Below, piece after piece: positions 35,162 to 50,100 of a DNA stretch of 64,000 nt. The notes under the pieces were generated by a model. That model was not told where the DNA came from. It ran no database searches and saw only the letters and a program-made list of their open reading frames with translations. This stretch comes from Lenzites betulinus (lineage: Eukaryota > Basidiomycota > Agaricomycetes > Polyporales > Polyporaceae). The position numbers were made by a program, and so were the translations under genes. The stretch spans positions 124,001 to 188,000 of the forward strand of contig JABYQU010000015.1 of assembly GCA_022264855.1 (NCBI GenBank), read 5' to 3'. Position 1 is the first letter of the stretch. Each line of letters begins with the position of its first letter.

Positions 35162-36734
35162 ATGGAGAGCAGACTCGCCCAGTTCGCAGCCCTCAACCAG
35201 AAGGACAAGGCCACCGGATATCAGTCTCTCCTCGCGGACATTCTATCCAGCCAGGATCAGTCCAATCTCCACACCGATATCCATACTCTAGTCGATAATG
35301 TCGTCAATCAAGAGAGCGTCGGGCTCGTCATTAGTAGAAGCATCCTGTCCGAACTCGTCAAGGCGCTGTCCGAGGGCAGGGTCCGCGATACAGCTCAGAG
35401 AAAGCGCATCGTAGAGGACACATTGGAGATCGTGCAGCCTCGTCTCGTGAGCTACGAGGAGCAGGTATGCACCACACTCGCCATCCAAGGATGCTGTGGC
35501 GCTGAGGCAGCGCGTGTAGGTGAACTCACTACGTTTCCAACTAGCGGATATTCTCGAGGAGGAAGAGTCTTGGAGCGATGCTGCACGAGTATTGACTGGT
35601 ATCTCGCTCGATTCTGGTCAGCGGTGAGCACAATCAATCCGCGACGCGCGTCCGCAAGTCTCATACCGCCACAGGTCGCTTCCCGACGAGGAGAAGCTGC
35701 GCGTATACGTCCGCATAGTCCGCCTCTTGCTGGAAGACGAAGATTCCATCGAGGCAGAGCGATACTACAACCGTGCTGCGCTCCTTGCACACAGTACGAC
35801 AGACCGAGAAACTCTGCTGCAATTCAAGCTATGTCAGGCGCGCATCAGTGACTACAGCCGGAAATTCCTCGAGGCTGCCAGCCGATACCACGAACTCAGC
35901 TGGGTCGCGGAGATCGACGAGGAGGAGCGCAAGCACATGCTGTAAGCTCGCTCACCATCATAGCATGCGCCACCAGGTTTTCTAATCGCCACTCAGCTCG
36001 GCAGCAATGACCTGCGCAATCCTAGCCCCCGCGGGGCCCAATCGCTCACGCGTGCTCGCGGCACTCTGCCGCGACGAGCGCACGAGCGAGCTGCCGTCCT
36101 TCAACATCCTTCTCAAGATGTTCCACGACCGGATCCTGCGCCCGAGCGAAATCAAGGAGTTCGAGGGCACACTCAAGCCGCACCAGCTCGCGAAGATCGC
36201 GATCTCGTCCAACGACCGCCTCGCGTCCGCGGCCACGGAGGACGACCAGGCGGGCGACGCCGCGACGAGCACGCGCAAGGGCCCCGCGACTGTGCTCGAC
36301 CGCGCGGTCATGGAGCACAACCTCCTTGCAAGCTCGAAGATCTACAACAACATCACTTTCCGCGGTCTGGGTGCGCTCCTCGACCTCACCCCTGGCGCTG
36401 CGGAGACAATGGCACGAAGGATGATCGAGCAGGGACGTTTGAAGGGTGCGATCGACCAGGTCGAGAAGCTGATCTCATTCGATGTCCTGGGAGAGGACGA
36501 CGATGCGCAGGGAAAGGCCGGTGGTCTCGGCGATGTCGAGCAGGTCGAGGAAGACACCGGCGCTCCGTTCACAAAACGCTGGGACATGCAGATCCGTTTG
36601 ACAGCGGCAAACGTAGGTGTCATGGCCATCCGCTACCGCTCTACTCAGCGCTCACCTCAACATCGCAGGTGGAAACAATCGTACAGCATCTCACACAGAA
36701 GGGACTGGTGTCTTTTGGAGCAGTACAAGTGTGA
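35162..36734 (+). CDS. CSN4: COP9 signalosome subunit 4
   Basis: CSN4 is a PCI-domain scaffold subunit of the COP9 signalosome, which removes Nedd8 from cullins. Joined exons give MESRLAQFAALNQKDKATGY, ILSELVKALSEG, the TPR-like helical repeats (YVRIVRLLLEDEDSIEAERY, QFKLCQARISDYSRKFLEAA, RYHELSWVAEIDEEERKHML, AAMTCAILAPAGPNRSRVLA), and the PCI winged helix (LASSKIYNNITFRGLGALLD, ETMARRMIEQGRLKGAIDQV). The last exon after the acceptor at 36669 encodes VETIVQHLTQKGLVSFGAVQ and Val, then TGA at 36732-36734. Introns fall at about 35466, 35628, 35944 and 36614. The first ATG of the frame, at 35162, is the start. It converges with the CTK1-type kinase gene. Confidence 0.94.
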
Positions 36735-36869
36735 ATATGCATTATAATGTACGAGATGTACTTCTCCTAAATAGCGGATGCTGGTAGTAGAAGTCCTTGC
36801 AGGGGAGTGTACGATGTGTACGATAATACATAGCATCCTGGACACAGTGACATAGCATCATGGCAAGCA

Positions 36870-39800
36870 TCACTCCGGGTCCCCGCCGCCCTCTTCATCC
36901 CGCTTGCGCTTCTTCTCGCGCTCACGCTTCGTTTCCATCTCGTGCCATTCTCCCTGGAGGGTGGACAAACTGCTGGATATTAGCGATCACCACATTCATC
37001 GTCCAATCACGGTAACGTACCTGACTGGAGCTGCGGCAACTGGCTCCTCTTGATTGAAATAGGGCGCCTCCAGGGCTTGCACCGCCGTGATCCGGCGCTC
37101 TGGGTTGTAAGTGAGCAATCTCTCAGCGAGATCAAGGCCAGCGGGAGTGAGCCATCTGATGAAATGAAAGGTTGAGATTAGATGATCAAAGCATGACGCG
37201 CAGAGCACGAACTTCTTGAATAGCTCCCTGAATCTGTTCGGAATCTCCTCAGAAGACCTCAGAAGCTCGTACCACGGGAGGCTCGTGATGCCAGGCCACT
37301 CCTCCACAGAAGGCGTGCCAAAAATCTTGTACACGACATGGACTTGATGAATCTCGTCCACGCCCTGGAACACCGGCTTCTTCGTGAACAGTTCGAGCAT
37401 GATGCACCTAAGCGCCAATAACGTGAGACACGCGAAGCGCATACACCGACAAAAACAAAACACCTACCCAGCACTCCACATGTCAACCTCGGGCCCATAC
37501 ACTGTTGCGCCCAACAAAAGCTCGGGGGGTCGGTACCATTGGGTGATGACACGATTCGTGTAGTCACTCTTCCGTCGCTTCTGGTAGAACCGCGCTAGGC
37601 CGAAGTCAGCAAGCTTCAGTTCCCCGCGGTTATTCACCAGGATGTTGGACCCCTTGATGTCACGGTGGATGACACCCTTGTGGTGGAGGTAGGCCAGGCC
37701 GGCGAGCATCTGGCGACAGAATGATTTGAGATGGGCATCCGAGAATTCGAACTGTGTCTGCGACAAAACGCCGGTGAGGTCATGGTCCATGTACTCGAAC
37801 ACCATGTACACAGCGCCTTAACACGACAGTGAGCATCGCAGCCGTATGACATGGAAACAAAACTTACCTTTCGATACCAGCATCTCGTACAGCTGGACCA
37901 CGTTCTCATGGCGCAAGGACTGCAAGAGTTTGACCTCTCGCATGGCAGTGACTGGGAAACCGTCTTTCTCCGACTCCATCTTGATCAACTTGAGAGCGAC
38001 CATTCGTCCGTTCGCCGTGTTGCTGGCTTTGTAGACCTTGCCAAACGTACCCGAACCGACCTGGCCGAGCAGGACGTAGATCTTCTCGATATCGCCCACC
38101 GGCCTGGGTGTGTACACTCCGCTCCTCCGTCGATACAGGCCGCCTGAACGTCCCGAACGCTGGTCCAGCTCAGATACTCGATCGTCATGCTGTGCGGGGG
38201 ACCGGGCTGGGCTTTCTTCCATATCCACCGAAGCCCGCTCATGCTGAGGAGAGGTCTCGCGACTACGTGAGCTGTCGCCGCTGAGGCGCGTTGTCTGCAG
38301 CTCCGGAGAATCTGGCTGGGTACTCGGGGCACGTTGTCGAGAACGGCTGGGAGGGGGCGGGGTATCCTCATCATCGTCACCCGGGAAGAATCGCTTGAGC
38401 GAGCTACTGGCCTGCCCGATTGGCTTGAATCCCGACTTCTTACCCGTGGCTGAGCTGGACGACCCCGCCGAGGTGCCATGGCGTCCGGCTCCTGATGGTG
38501 AAGAAGACCTTCGGCGCGGCGAAGGGAGTCTAGGAGGTGGCATCGATTTGTCCGATGCATTCGGACGCTCGGGAAGCCCTGGGAATAGCTACGCTCGTGC
38601 GTCAATGGGTATAGCGATGGATTGGACTAGAATGACATACCTCCGAAAGCTTCCCATTACCATTCTTGTTACCCCCCTTCCGATTACGGTTTTGCCCATT
38701 GCGGTATCCGCCCTTGGGCAACGAGATATCCTTGATATGAGTGGTAGGTGGTAGTCGATGTTTTGCTTTTGGGCGGTCTCTTGGACTCTGTGTTGGGCTG
38801 CGGGACCTGCTCCGGCTGTAACTGGAAACAGAAGACGGACTTCTACGCCTGCCACGCCCTCGACTACTGATACTTGACGGCGGTGAGCGGGAGTACCGTC
38901 CGTCACGACGTGGTTCCCGGCCGCGCTGCTTGCCTGGATCACCTGGACTTCGACCGCCACGAGGAGGACTATCGTCACGCCGTCGGCGCTTCGGTGTATC
39001 GAGTGAGCGAGAGCGACTCCGGTACGAGCGGCGCGAGTAATGCGAATCAGAGGGAGAACGGGAGCGACCAGGAGAGACTGAGCCGCGATGTCGACGTTTA
39101 CCGGTGGTTGGCGGAGCGCTCTTCTTAGATGAAGGTGCGTCCCGTCGGGTCCAACTGCAAAAAAGGAGTTGAGAAGCGCGCATACAACGCAAAAAGCTCA
39201 ACATACTTGTTCAACTGGCTGTCGTCGTCGCGCCAGTTACGTTTTTGTCGGCCATTGTTACTGTTGTTGGCGTGGTTGTTGTTGCTACCGTTCTTCTTAT
39301 TGCCTTTACCCTTACTCTTCGACTTGGCGTAAGCGTTCCGGCTACGATCGTTGCCTTCTGGACGATCCCCATATTGAGAGGGATGCCATGTCGCAGCAGG
39401 TTCCCAAGCTCGATCCTCACGGTTTGAGGGCTCACCCTGACCCGAGGACCACTGACGAGGGGGGTCGTCCCATGCACCCGATCCAGATGCAGGCCTACGC
39501 GACTCCCACCCGTTGTCCCTTTGCCAATCGCCCCGTGCGCCATCCCTACGGTCATCTCTTCGGTCATCCCTCCAGTCGTTTTCATGACGAGAGTGCCCGC
39601 TGTGCTGGCTCGAACGACCTTCTCGGCTATAGCCGCTAGAGCGTTCGTCGTGGCGTCGAGGTGTCCATCGAGCAGGGTCCTGTTGAGGGTGCGCTGAATC
39701 GCCCCGGTCGGGGTCTTCCGACCGTCGTCGAGCAGAGGAAGAGTTCCTTACGTCGTTTTGTCCATGCTTCGACCACCCATCCCCCTCTCGTGCATCCTGA

Positions 39801-40090
39801 GGCTCTCCCCCTCGCCGCCGCTCGTCTCTACGGTCATACGCATGACGTTCAGGCGTTTCGGCCATTCTCCACGGGTCGTCGGCGTCGTATCGGCTTCGAG
39901 ACGTAGAATCCTCTCTTCCCATGTCGCGTGCGTAGCGTGATGATCCCGGTGTAGGTCGAGGCTTGTGGTCTCGAGGGAGGGGTGAGCTTGACGGAGCGTC
40001 GCGGGTGGTGACTGGTGATGCCAAACCTGCGCCGGGGTCCTCGTCGTCTATTCCCAGGCTGTGTCTTCTCGTTCGCTTGCTCGTATTCAT
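36870..40090 (-). CDS. CTK1: CTK1/CDK12-type RNA polymerase II CTD kinase with RS-rich N-terminus
   Basis: This cyclin-dependent kinase of the Ctk1/Lsk1/CDK12 group phosphorylates the RNA polymerase II C-terminal domain during elongation. The long N-terminus (roughly half the protein) is rich in Arg, Ser, Asp and Asn, with [20 protein letters not shown] and similar RS runs typical of splicing-linked proteins. The kinase domain has [11 protein letters not shown], the cyclin-contacting helix [22 protein letters not shown] and the T-loop [18 protein letters not shown] lysine-rich tail ends EEGGGDPE. The last splice (near 37020) restores the frame into [20 protein letters not shown]. At least seven introns are needed. 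The ATG at 40090 ([13 protein letters not shown]) is the first true ATG of the frame. CDK12 versus Bur1/CDK9 identity rests on the domain layout. Confidence 0.88.
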
Positions 40091-40948
40091 GCAACTTGCA
40101 CAGACGACGCCTTGCAAGGTGATGGTGGGAGGCAGGCAAGCGTTCGACTTTGGACGCTCACGTTACGTGGGCCGTGACGGAGCAAAGTCAAAGGTCAAGG
40201 GTTTCCCCTGCACGATCGAACTCCCGCGGCAACTCAAGGATGCGGCAACACGGTGTTGCAGTCTCAAAAAGGGGGACACATACGTCCGGGGCAAACACAG
40301 CGGACTGAATGGCAAGTGTGGTTGAGGAAGGATGTTGACGGAATTGGTGATGAACAGAAAATCGTTTAGTCGACAGTCGACGCGCCTAGAGCATGGAACG
40401 TGATACTTACATGCAATGAGAGACCGGAGGGAGGGAGTACAAGTTGATTGTCAGTGTAGCTATCCTTACTTAGAGCATGCAAAACACCGAGAGTGGTAGA
40501 GAATGGGAATGTATGACGCCTAGGGAGCGTCGTGGTACGAGCTTGAGTATGTGGCACCGCCAACCTGGTCCACGCGCAAAATTCTTTTGCCCGACACGAT
40601 ATGGATATCTCAGAACCGCAAGCAGAAGTTTCTCAACACCTGCGTCGGGGCAGTCGGGGCTCATTGAGCGATACGAGTAGAAGCAAGCTCCGTACCGTGT
40701 CGAAGAATCAGCATAGCTAGATCCGCATGGCGGTCGTACTGCAAGATCTGAGCTAGTGTGTGGCCCGTGCGCCGTGGGCACATGTGGAGACCGCCCGGTC
40801 ACTGGTGTCCGCATGTTTTCTCACCACAAGATAAACTACCAGCGATGGAGATGAAGAACGATACAGCGATACAGTACATACAGGAATGACGAGAGGACGT
40901 GTTTGAGCTATAATATATACATCATTGCCAGTCACTCTGAGTTCTAGT
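40091..40948. other. Intergenic between CTK1 and the WD40 gene
   Basis: Holds the CTK1 5' flank and the 3' flank of the WD40 gene. Several short ORFs are open but none has recognisable content. Confidence 0.45.
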
Positions 40949-43000
40949 CATTGAACGGGGCATCGAGGAAGGTTTTGACTGCTGCTTTCGGCCATCTGAC
41001 CTGCCAGTCGGTAGTACAGCATCAGGTTCGAGAGCTCTCCTCTCGCGGTAGCTGCTTCTGCGTTGCGTTCCATAATTGATGTGGCCGAGTCACGTCGAGA
41101 AAACTTGTTTGGGCCGGGAGAGGGAGCGAAAAGCTAAGTGAACATTATTGATGAATATTGGCGTTCGCACGGAGATGCCGCAACACATACCTTCACAGTA
41201 GTATCTATGCCACTGACAGCGACCAGAGGCAAGTGCGGGTGTCCTTCGATGACGTTAACGACAGTGCCGTCGCCCTCTAGTATGTCGTGAAGTCGTCCTG
41301 TGTGCTTCTCCCACATGAACCAATTGCCGTCGTCAGAGCCGGATACAACAAACTCATCCCGAGGTCCAAGAAAGTTGACTGTGATAATTGTCAGATGGGA
41401 TTCAGCAATTGGTTAGGTCGGGCTTACCATCTTTCACCGTCTCAACGTTGCACGCTCCTGCATAACGCCAACGGGGAATTATAGTAGGGACTCGGTGGTG
41501 CTGTTCATCGCCGCTCGCTTCGATTTCAGCTTCATCCTCCGTATCTGGATCCATGTCCATGTCTTCTTCGACGGGTGGCGGGGTTCTTCCAGGAGAAGAC
41601 AGCGTATCTTCCGCCCCTATCCGCTCAATGTCTTCGTCCATGAGAGCGTCCCTTTCGGACCATCCTTGATGCGTTATTGTACCGGCGCCGGACGATTTTC
41701 TGACGGACATCCTTGGGGATGATTTTCTCTTGTTCGGCGGTAGGACAGAACCTCCTGCACTCTTGATGCTTGCGGGCTGCGGGTCGTCTTTCGTCGAATA
41801 AAGGTAAACAGCGTCTGTGCTATACGCTGCGATAGTGTCAGAGCGAGTCGGTAGCGGAAGAAAAGATACCGTACAAAGAAGTACTTCGTGTCCATTACTG
41901 GATGCCATCCTCGCACCGGTGATATGCTCCAGACCTCTACGTTCGTGCCGTCCTCTGGTTGTACGACCGAACCTTCGTACACATGTCGTGATCTCATCCT
42001 GGGAAGGAGGTTGGCCCCATTCCTCGCGGAAGTGCCGCCCAGCATGTCGTCTGTCGAAGAGGTACCCCTACATCACTTAGCGGTAGCACTCAGGATACTA
42101 GGGAGGTGAAGATACCTACGTATGGTGATGCTCCTGCTACAACGAATTGATAAGGCGTCAATGGGGATAAGGACAGCGTTGATAGTTCGTGATCGAGTTG
42201 CACCAAGGGGGCTGGACATGAGTTCGAAGCGCATGAATGCGGGACACGCAGGTCGTGCTGACGAACACTACCATCCTAGAAGGATCTCTGCTGGAGGGAA
42301 AGGCCTCAAGAACCCGAAAGGCGATGTCCACATACCTCTCCGACTGTCAGAAACAAATCCGGACTATCTTCCGTCACAATCCGTTTAACCCGCCCATCGT
42401 GACACCTGAGCACACGAATGGCAGCGTGCCGTGCATAGTAGTGTGTCTCTCCGTTATCCTGAGGCTGTCCCGCGGCTTTCACATGGTCGAAGACTCGGAC
42501 TTGATTATCTCCAGCCACCGTTGCGCTTTGGTTTTTTGTGGCTATTAGGATAGAATACACGGTGACAGAACGAGACACGTACATACGCGACGAGTAGGGA
42601 AGCATTTGCGCATTGAAGATATTTGCACGATGGCCGGTGTGAATCACTGTGTCGCATCTGAACGGATATCCATCGGATCCCCCAGAGTCAGCTTCCAAAT
42701 GCCATAACCGAACCCTTTGAGCAAATGAGCATCGACATATCTCCAAATCTATAGCAATACGCACGTAGTGTCATCACCACCACTCAGGAGGACACTACCG
42801 TCCCTAGCCCAAGAAAGCGCATTAACGCAACCAGTGTGCCCCGCAGTTTCATTGCCAAGGACGCCGACACGGTCGAGCCTGCCGGCGGAATAAGCCGACG
42901 ACAAAAGGCTGTATTTCCAGGTGCGAGAACGGACAGAGGTCGCAGGTAATGAAGAGATTGATGTTACTGTACTCATATAGTTGCCATACATAGCTTCCAT
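40949..43000 (-). CDS. WD40 protein of the DCAF6/DCAF8 (Iqw1) family
   Basis: A WD40 propeller protein related to human DCAF6/DCAF8 and fission yeast Iqw1; in animals these are substrate receptors of Cul4-DDB1 ubiquitin ligases. Joined exons show successive blades: AGHTGCVNALSWARDGSVLL with SGGDDTTVRLWHLE, HTGHRANIFNAQMLPYSSRM with AGDNQVRVFD, and HDGRVKRIVTEDSPDLFLTV. A blade with RRHAGRHF follows, then a long acidic insert (PVEEDMDMDPDTEDEAEIEA). The hallmark C-terminal blades come last: FLGPRDEFVVSGSDDGNWFM and ILEGDGTVVNVIEGHPHLPL followed by VAVSGIDTTVK. The end GQMAESSSQNLPRCPVQ has its stop at 40949-40951. Many small introns are used. The start (MEAMYGN, 43000) is the least certain part; a further intron in the first 70 codons is possible. 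Confidence 0.85.
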
Positions 43001-43266
43001 ACGACTCGAGAGCCAGTTGGAGTTTGCTGACGAGAGGACGAGGGCAAGTGCCACCGTAGTTACAAGTGGTGGAATGCCGATCCGGATTCCGCCGTCAATG
43101 GGATCTCTTGAAAACCAGTGTGACGTCATCCACATTTTACAAACTGAGTGGCAGAAAGTATGCAGCACGTGTGATTCCGTGGAAGTATTGTTGTACATGC
43201 AGGTATCAAGAAATGTAACCAGAACGCCGGACCATGCAACCGTCCATATCATGAGCCTCCTGCCAC

Positions 43267-44818
<1,552 letters not shown>

Positions 44819-45154
44819 GGTGGTTGGAAGGCAAGCACGAGCACGCCCAACTTGGGGTTGTTACCTTTCCGCAGGGGGTGACGTTGGCGATGGCATGACA
44901 TCGCTTCCCGCCGGGGCCGGCCCCACTCCATCACACGGCCTGGGCGGCCCCCTTTGGGACTGTTTTCCGCCGATGACGACCGCCACAGTCCTCACCCCGG
45001 CCGGCGACGGCCTCCGGCTCTCTCCGACCGGCGGAGCCAAAGAGCGTTGGGAGACTCGAGCGTGTGTGAGCGCGCGGCCCTTGTCCTCGTCGCACACTGA
45101 ATATATGCGCGGTTTCTCTCGTCTCGCCACCGTCCGGACGTTGCATTCAGCACC
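44819..45154. other. Bidirectional promoter region
   Basis: 336 bases between the starts of PEP4 (-) and the bromodomain gene (+). No gene is seen. GC-rich, with no clear TATA element. Confidence 0.5.
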
Positions 45155-47074
45155 ATGGCTTCGTCCGTACGCTCGCGGAGACCGTCGACCGTACCCGAGC
45201 TAGACCCCGACGACCTCAATAACGTCGAACGCCTCATATTTGCCCAAGCTGTCTATGAGTTCGGGACGCGTTCGTGGGCGGAGGTGGCCAAACTGCTTTC
45301 CAACCACCCGCTCATTGCGCAGTCCAAGAGCGCATTCACAATACAAGTGAGGCTCAGAACTCCGGCGTAGATTGGCGCGTCGGTCTTATTCGTGGCATGT
45401 ATTGTAGTCGTGTCCTGTTCTGCACCGACGCTTCATGGAAGACGCGAAGATAGAATGGTAAGTAAGAGGTGTTCTGTGCACGCTGCGGCTCAAGCTGATG
45501 CCTAGTAATGAAGGTCGGAAGCAGACGTTGGACCCCGGTGTGAGTTGGCACCATACGGAGTCCGTAAACATTGCCATGAACCGAGTTTACAGCAGAAAAG
45601 CACCTCAAACTTGCGCAACGATATTATGTTGAACGCGTCAAGGAACTGCGGGAACTCATAGCCGTGGAGGAGGTGAATTTCAAGTACGTTATTCCGGTTA
45701 TCACCCAGACGGGCCAGTACTTCATGCACCTGTCGTAGGAGACTGGTCACCGAAATCGACGAGATTAGAAGTGGCGCTTGGGATGTCAAGATTCGAGCCT
45801 CTTTAGGGCTTGAGAGTCCGGAAGACACGCAGGCGCAAGATATTGAAGCCCGAATAATTCAACCTGAGACAGCTGAACCAGAGGAGTCGGCCGAGGAAGC
45901 ATCCGGGCCTGTCGAACCAGCTGCAACTAAAGAGGAGCCAGAGGTGAGTCTCATTCTGTCCAAACTCAAAAGTGTCGTACCCAAAGCACGCCAGGCGGCG
46001 CCGGAACCACTTCCCGTACAGGAGGAAGAGGAAGAGGAACAAGACGTTGAGGAGCCCAAGACCTTACCGGAAGTCGAGGAGCAGGCAGGCGGAATGTCAT
46101 TCGCTCCAAAGTACCGGACTGATGCTCGTTTACAGCCAGAAGAAGGCTCTGATAACGAGGCCGTGAATGAACTTGTCGGTAACTTCAGCTCGGAAAAGCC
46201 TATAGAAGGTGCTCAAGAGGAGGAGGATGCCGCTGCTCCCGAAGACCCGCCGCCGGAGGTCGAGGAAGATGAGATGGAAGTTGAGGCCGACGAGACAGCC
46301 GAGCCGGAGGACGTCGCGGGGACGCCACAACCATCGGGGCCCGTCTCAGAAGATGCCTCTCAAGAGCCCGAATCTCCCGAAGTACCAATTAGCATGGCGC
46401 AAGAGGCGGCTTTTTCCCGAAGTGCGGGTCAGTATATGCAGGGAAGTACATCCCGATCGGGTTACTCATCGCTGCAGTAGGCAAACGGAAAGCATCGGAC
46501 GCCGACACGCTGATGCTTGATGCACGAGAGCCTAAGCGAGCAAGAGAAGATTCGGAGCCTCTGGATGAGGACGACGGTGTGTCTCGACATTCCCTAGAAG
46601 TCATACAGCCACTCATTCATGCCACAGGTGGCCCGAAAACACGCCGCAAAGAGCGTTCTAGCGGCGCAGACGCGCCTGTAGTGTCCAAACGCTTTCAAAA
46701 CGTCATTGGCATGCTGCATTCCCAGATATCTCAACACCGTTACGGGAACATCTTCCACAATCCGATCAAGAAGTCAGAAGCTCCTGACTACCATGACATT
46801 GTGAAGCGGCCCATGGACCTCAAGACGATTAAGTCCAGAGTGAAAGATGGGCTGATCTCCAATTCGCTTGAGTTTCAGCGCGATATATATCTTATGTTCG
46901 CGAACGCGATGATGTACAACAGACCGGGCTCGGAGATCTACAACATGGCTGAGGAGGTGCGTCTCTTGCCAGTCCGCACGAGCATTGACACTAATGTCTC
47001 CTTCACAGATGATGGTCTTCAGTGCACGGGAGATCAATGCGTTCCGACAGACGGAAGGGTTCCATCGTATGTAG
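45155..47074 (+). CDS. BRD8-like bromodomain protein (NuA4 subunit type)
   Basis: This resembles animal BRD8 and fission yeast Bdc1, bromodomain subunits of the NuA4/TIP60 histone acetyltransferase. The N-terminus has the BRD8-type SANT-like region (ERLIFAQAVYEFGTRSWAEV, AKLLSNHPLIAQSKSAFTIQ, SCPVLHRRFMEDAKIE). A coiled stretch and a long Glu/Pro-rich acidic linker follow (GPVEPAATKEEPE, EVEEDEMEVEADE). A single bromodomain comes last: FQNVIGMLHSQISQHRYGNI, FHNPIKKSEAPDYHDIVKRP, MDLKTIKSRVKDG, and FANAMMYNRPGSEIYNMAEE, whose Asn after MMY is the acetyl-lysine-binding residue. The last exon after the acceptor at 47008 gives MMVFSAREINAFRQTEGFHR and Met, then TAG at 47072-47074. Seven or more short introns. 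It converges on TRA1. Confidence 0.85.
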
Positions 47075-47194
47075 TGCTATGTAGAGAGACAGAGATATGC
47101 ATTATGTGATCGTGATACATGATATACAGTCCGCTGGTGTACAGATACAACATGGAATACTCGGGGGGACAAGATGCCAAGAGGAGGTCGCCGC

Positions 47195-50100
47195 TCAGAA
47201 CCATGGAACAAACATCTCCGTCATCTTCACAAGGTTGACCGGATTCGTCGCGGTGGAGATGAGGCTCGCCACGGTTTGTACAACGGGGACCGTGCCAATA
47301 TTCTGCGCGTTTTGCTGCAACGCCTGCATGGTGCCGTTAGGAGACATCAGAAGGTGTAGGAATGCCGTGCTCACCTGTTCGCGCTCGACCCTACAAGCCA
47401 TGATCTCGGCTCGCTTCACGACGCTTTCGATATTTGCCCCGACGTGCAGCCTGAAATTCATGTCGATCTGCGGAACCTTGCCACGATGCTGTTGGTGCAG
47501 CCATGTCATGACCTCATCGCGCGCGAACAAGCAGAGCTGATGCTCCAGGTCGTTCTGATAACGAGAGGTCAGCTAGAGTTCATCAAATTGAGAGGCATCA
47601 GAACTATCACACCTCTGGCTCCGTTAGGCATCGACCAATCGACATGATGCCGCTCGCGAGTATGCCCTCGGTCAGTATCGGGCCAAGCAGGTGTTGCAGG
47701 TTGGGGGTGAACCGGAAGGGAACAGCATCGGGCGAGGTGAAGTACGGAACTTGTGAGGTGAGACCTACTCGATCGAAGGTGAGCTGGGAGAAGAGACGAG
47801 AGGAAAACAAATGAACATACCTGGCAGAATCTCGCTCATCGCGATCTGACCCGTAGACCTGGACCAGTGGAAACGGGAAGGGAGACGACTGCCAAGACAG
47901 AAAAGATATGTCATGAAGCTGACGGAAGCCAGTTGCAGAGCGAATTCCTTCCGCATGCGCCATAGCTCGCTGGGTCCGTCCATGGTTCGGATCATGTACT
48001 GTGCCGGCGTGTCAGCAGAACACTTATGTGAGTGAATATAGGCGACAAACCCGTGAAAGCACATCCTCTGAACATGTCTTAGCCACGACGTCGTCGAGAA
48101 GCTCCTTCTTCAACATGTAGAACTCTCCCTTGTTGGGCTTGACGCATGTTAGCACAAAAATAGCACAGCGGTTGATATACACTTACAAGCCGACCGTTCT
48201 TCTGCTTGAACTCGCGCATGGCAACTTTCACCTTCTCCCCGCTCATCATCACCGGCTCTTCCCTAGCCATCCCAGAGTCCTCGCAATGCTTGTCGTAAAT
48301 GTCTCCTAGGGTGATGTACGAGGAGTCATTCTGGAGAAGCCGGAGGTTGGGGGCACAGGACACAGCAGCTGGGAGATGGAAGTGAAGATTGCGCTTGCGA
48401 GTCTCCTTTTTCCGACTCAGAGTGCTGCAAATGATCACTAAGCATGTATGCCCACAATGCCTTATGATCGAGGCATACCTGTTCAGAACGCGGAAGATCT
48501 GCATCGTCCTCTCTTCCCGACGGCAGTGGCGGCCTGATGGGAGCTGGACAGCGAAGGATGTGGTGGAGCCATCGTGACCCTTGATAGTCAAGCGTCTCCA
48601 GCAATACCCATGCGAACGACAATTCTCGTATTTAGGACCGAACCTGCGAATGCGCACAAAGTTTTGGTTTGTGTCCTTGTCCTGCAGGCGTTGTCAGAGT
48701 CTGTACCAGCGATGACCGCGGCGTATCTACCTCTGTGTACTGGCCTGGAACTTCGACTTCATCGAACTTCGTGTACTGGAACTCGATCAGGTAGTGGCTG
48801 AGGTTGTCGAGAGACTGCACTCTGGGACGAGCATCGAGCAGACGTTCGTACTTGTCGCGCCATTGCTGCAGTTTTCGGATGTACTCCTGCAAGGTTGGCT
48901 TACTCTTGATGAAGTCTTCCTCGTAGTCTCTCTGTCGGATGTTTAGCACGGTGCCTCTAGGTCGAAACATGGCAGTGAACATACCCGCGCTGAACCCGCT
49001 AGGTTGATCGCGAGACGTGACAAAGTTGTGGTAGTCGAAGGGCTGAGTTGGCCATCGTCGTCATTGGACATGCGGATGATATATTGCTACATCGGGTGTT
49101 CGTGAGTTGGCCTGACTTAGAATGATTATGACTGACCTGCATCGCGTCTTGCAGCAACATACAAGTGAGTCGATAGATCTCTTCTTCAGATGACGCCTTG
49201 AAGCGCTGAGCAATCTGTTCCACCACAGTTTCCAAAGTGAGGATAAGCAGAGGGAATGCCGTCTTCAATATCTGGACGATCTCGTCGATGAGCTCCCAGG
49301 ATTGGCGCGTTGCAGCTGGAACAGATATCTCGGGAGGATGAGCTGGGTTTGGCCGAGCGCCATCACCGTTGCCATCCCCTACACATGTCCCGGTGTCAGC
49401 GTGTACGATCGTACCTACAAATAGTATGATGCGAACCTTCAGCAGATTGAGGGTTTGCTCGGGCTGCGGCTGCTGCTGCTGCCTGCGCGGCCTGTGTAGC
49501 TTGTCGCTTCACCAAGTTCATATCCTCCTTCGTAGTGCGTAGAGGGAAGAATAGCGCCTACAGTTACGATCAGCGGCGTGCGGCTAAGGTGAGAGGATGG
49601 TTGGATTACTGACCTGCGGGTACAGCTTCGCCAAATTGAGAAGGATGTACCGGGCTTGCTTCGCCTCTCTTTGAGAGACCGACAGACACAGCTGAGGGAT
49701 GAGCGTGATCCAGTACCAGAACGCGGCGTCGCCCTTGTACCGATCGAACGCCTGGGATATCGTGAAAGTCCCATCGTCGACGCTGAGCAACCACAGAACA
49801 CGAGTAAGGAGAGGACGGCTCTTCCTGTTCTTGTACAACCCCGCGGCCTGGAGGTAGCAGCTGACGGCGTTGGATGCGAATGACATGTCCGCCGGGATCT
49901 CCTTGAACATCTTGTCGTTGTACTTCCCCCACGCCGCCCACGCCTTAGCTTGGAACATATCGAGCTGGACGGCCTGTCCAAAGGCGTTGTTCGCGTCTTC
50001 GTTGCGGTTCAGTTTCGCGTGGAACATGCCCTTCAGAGTGTAGAACTCGGCCTTCTGCGCATTGGAGAAGTACATGAGGTTGGTGTTATTGATCACCTCC

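Noticed and set aside
40120..40325. Plus-strand ORF upstream of CTK1
   Set aside because: Small, without motif, and placed in the CTK1 5' flank. It is not supported by splice sites or a recognisable product.
49439..49981. Ser/Arg-rich minus-strand frame overlapping TRA1
   Set aside because: The frame beside it is the conserved FAT-domain exon of TRA1.
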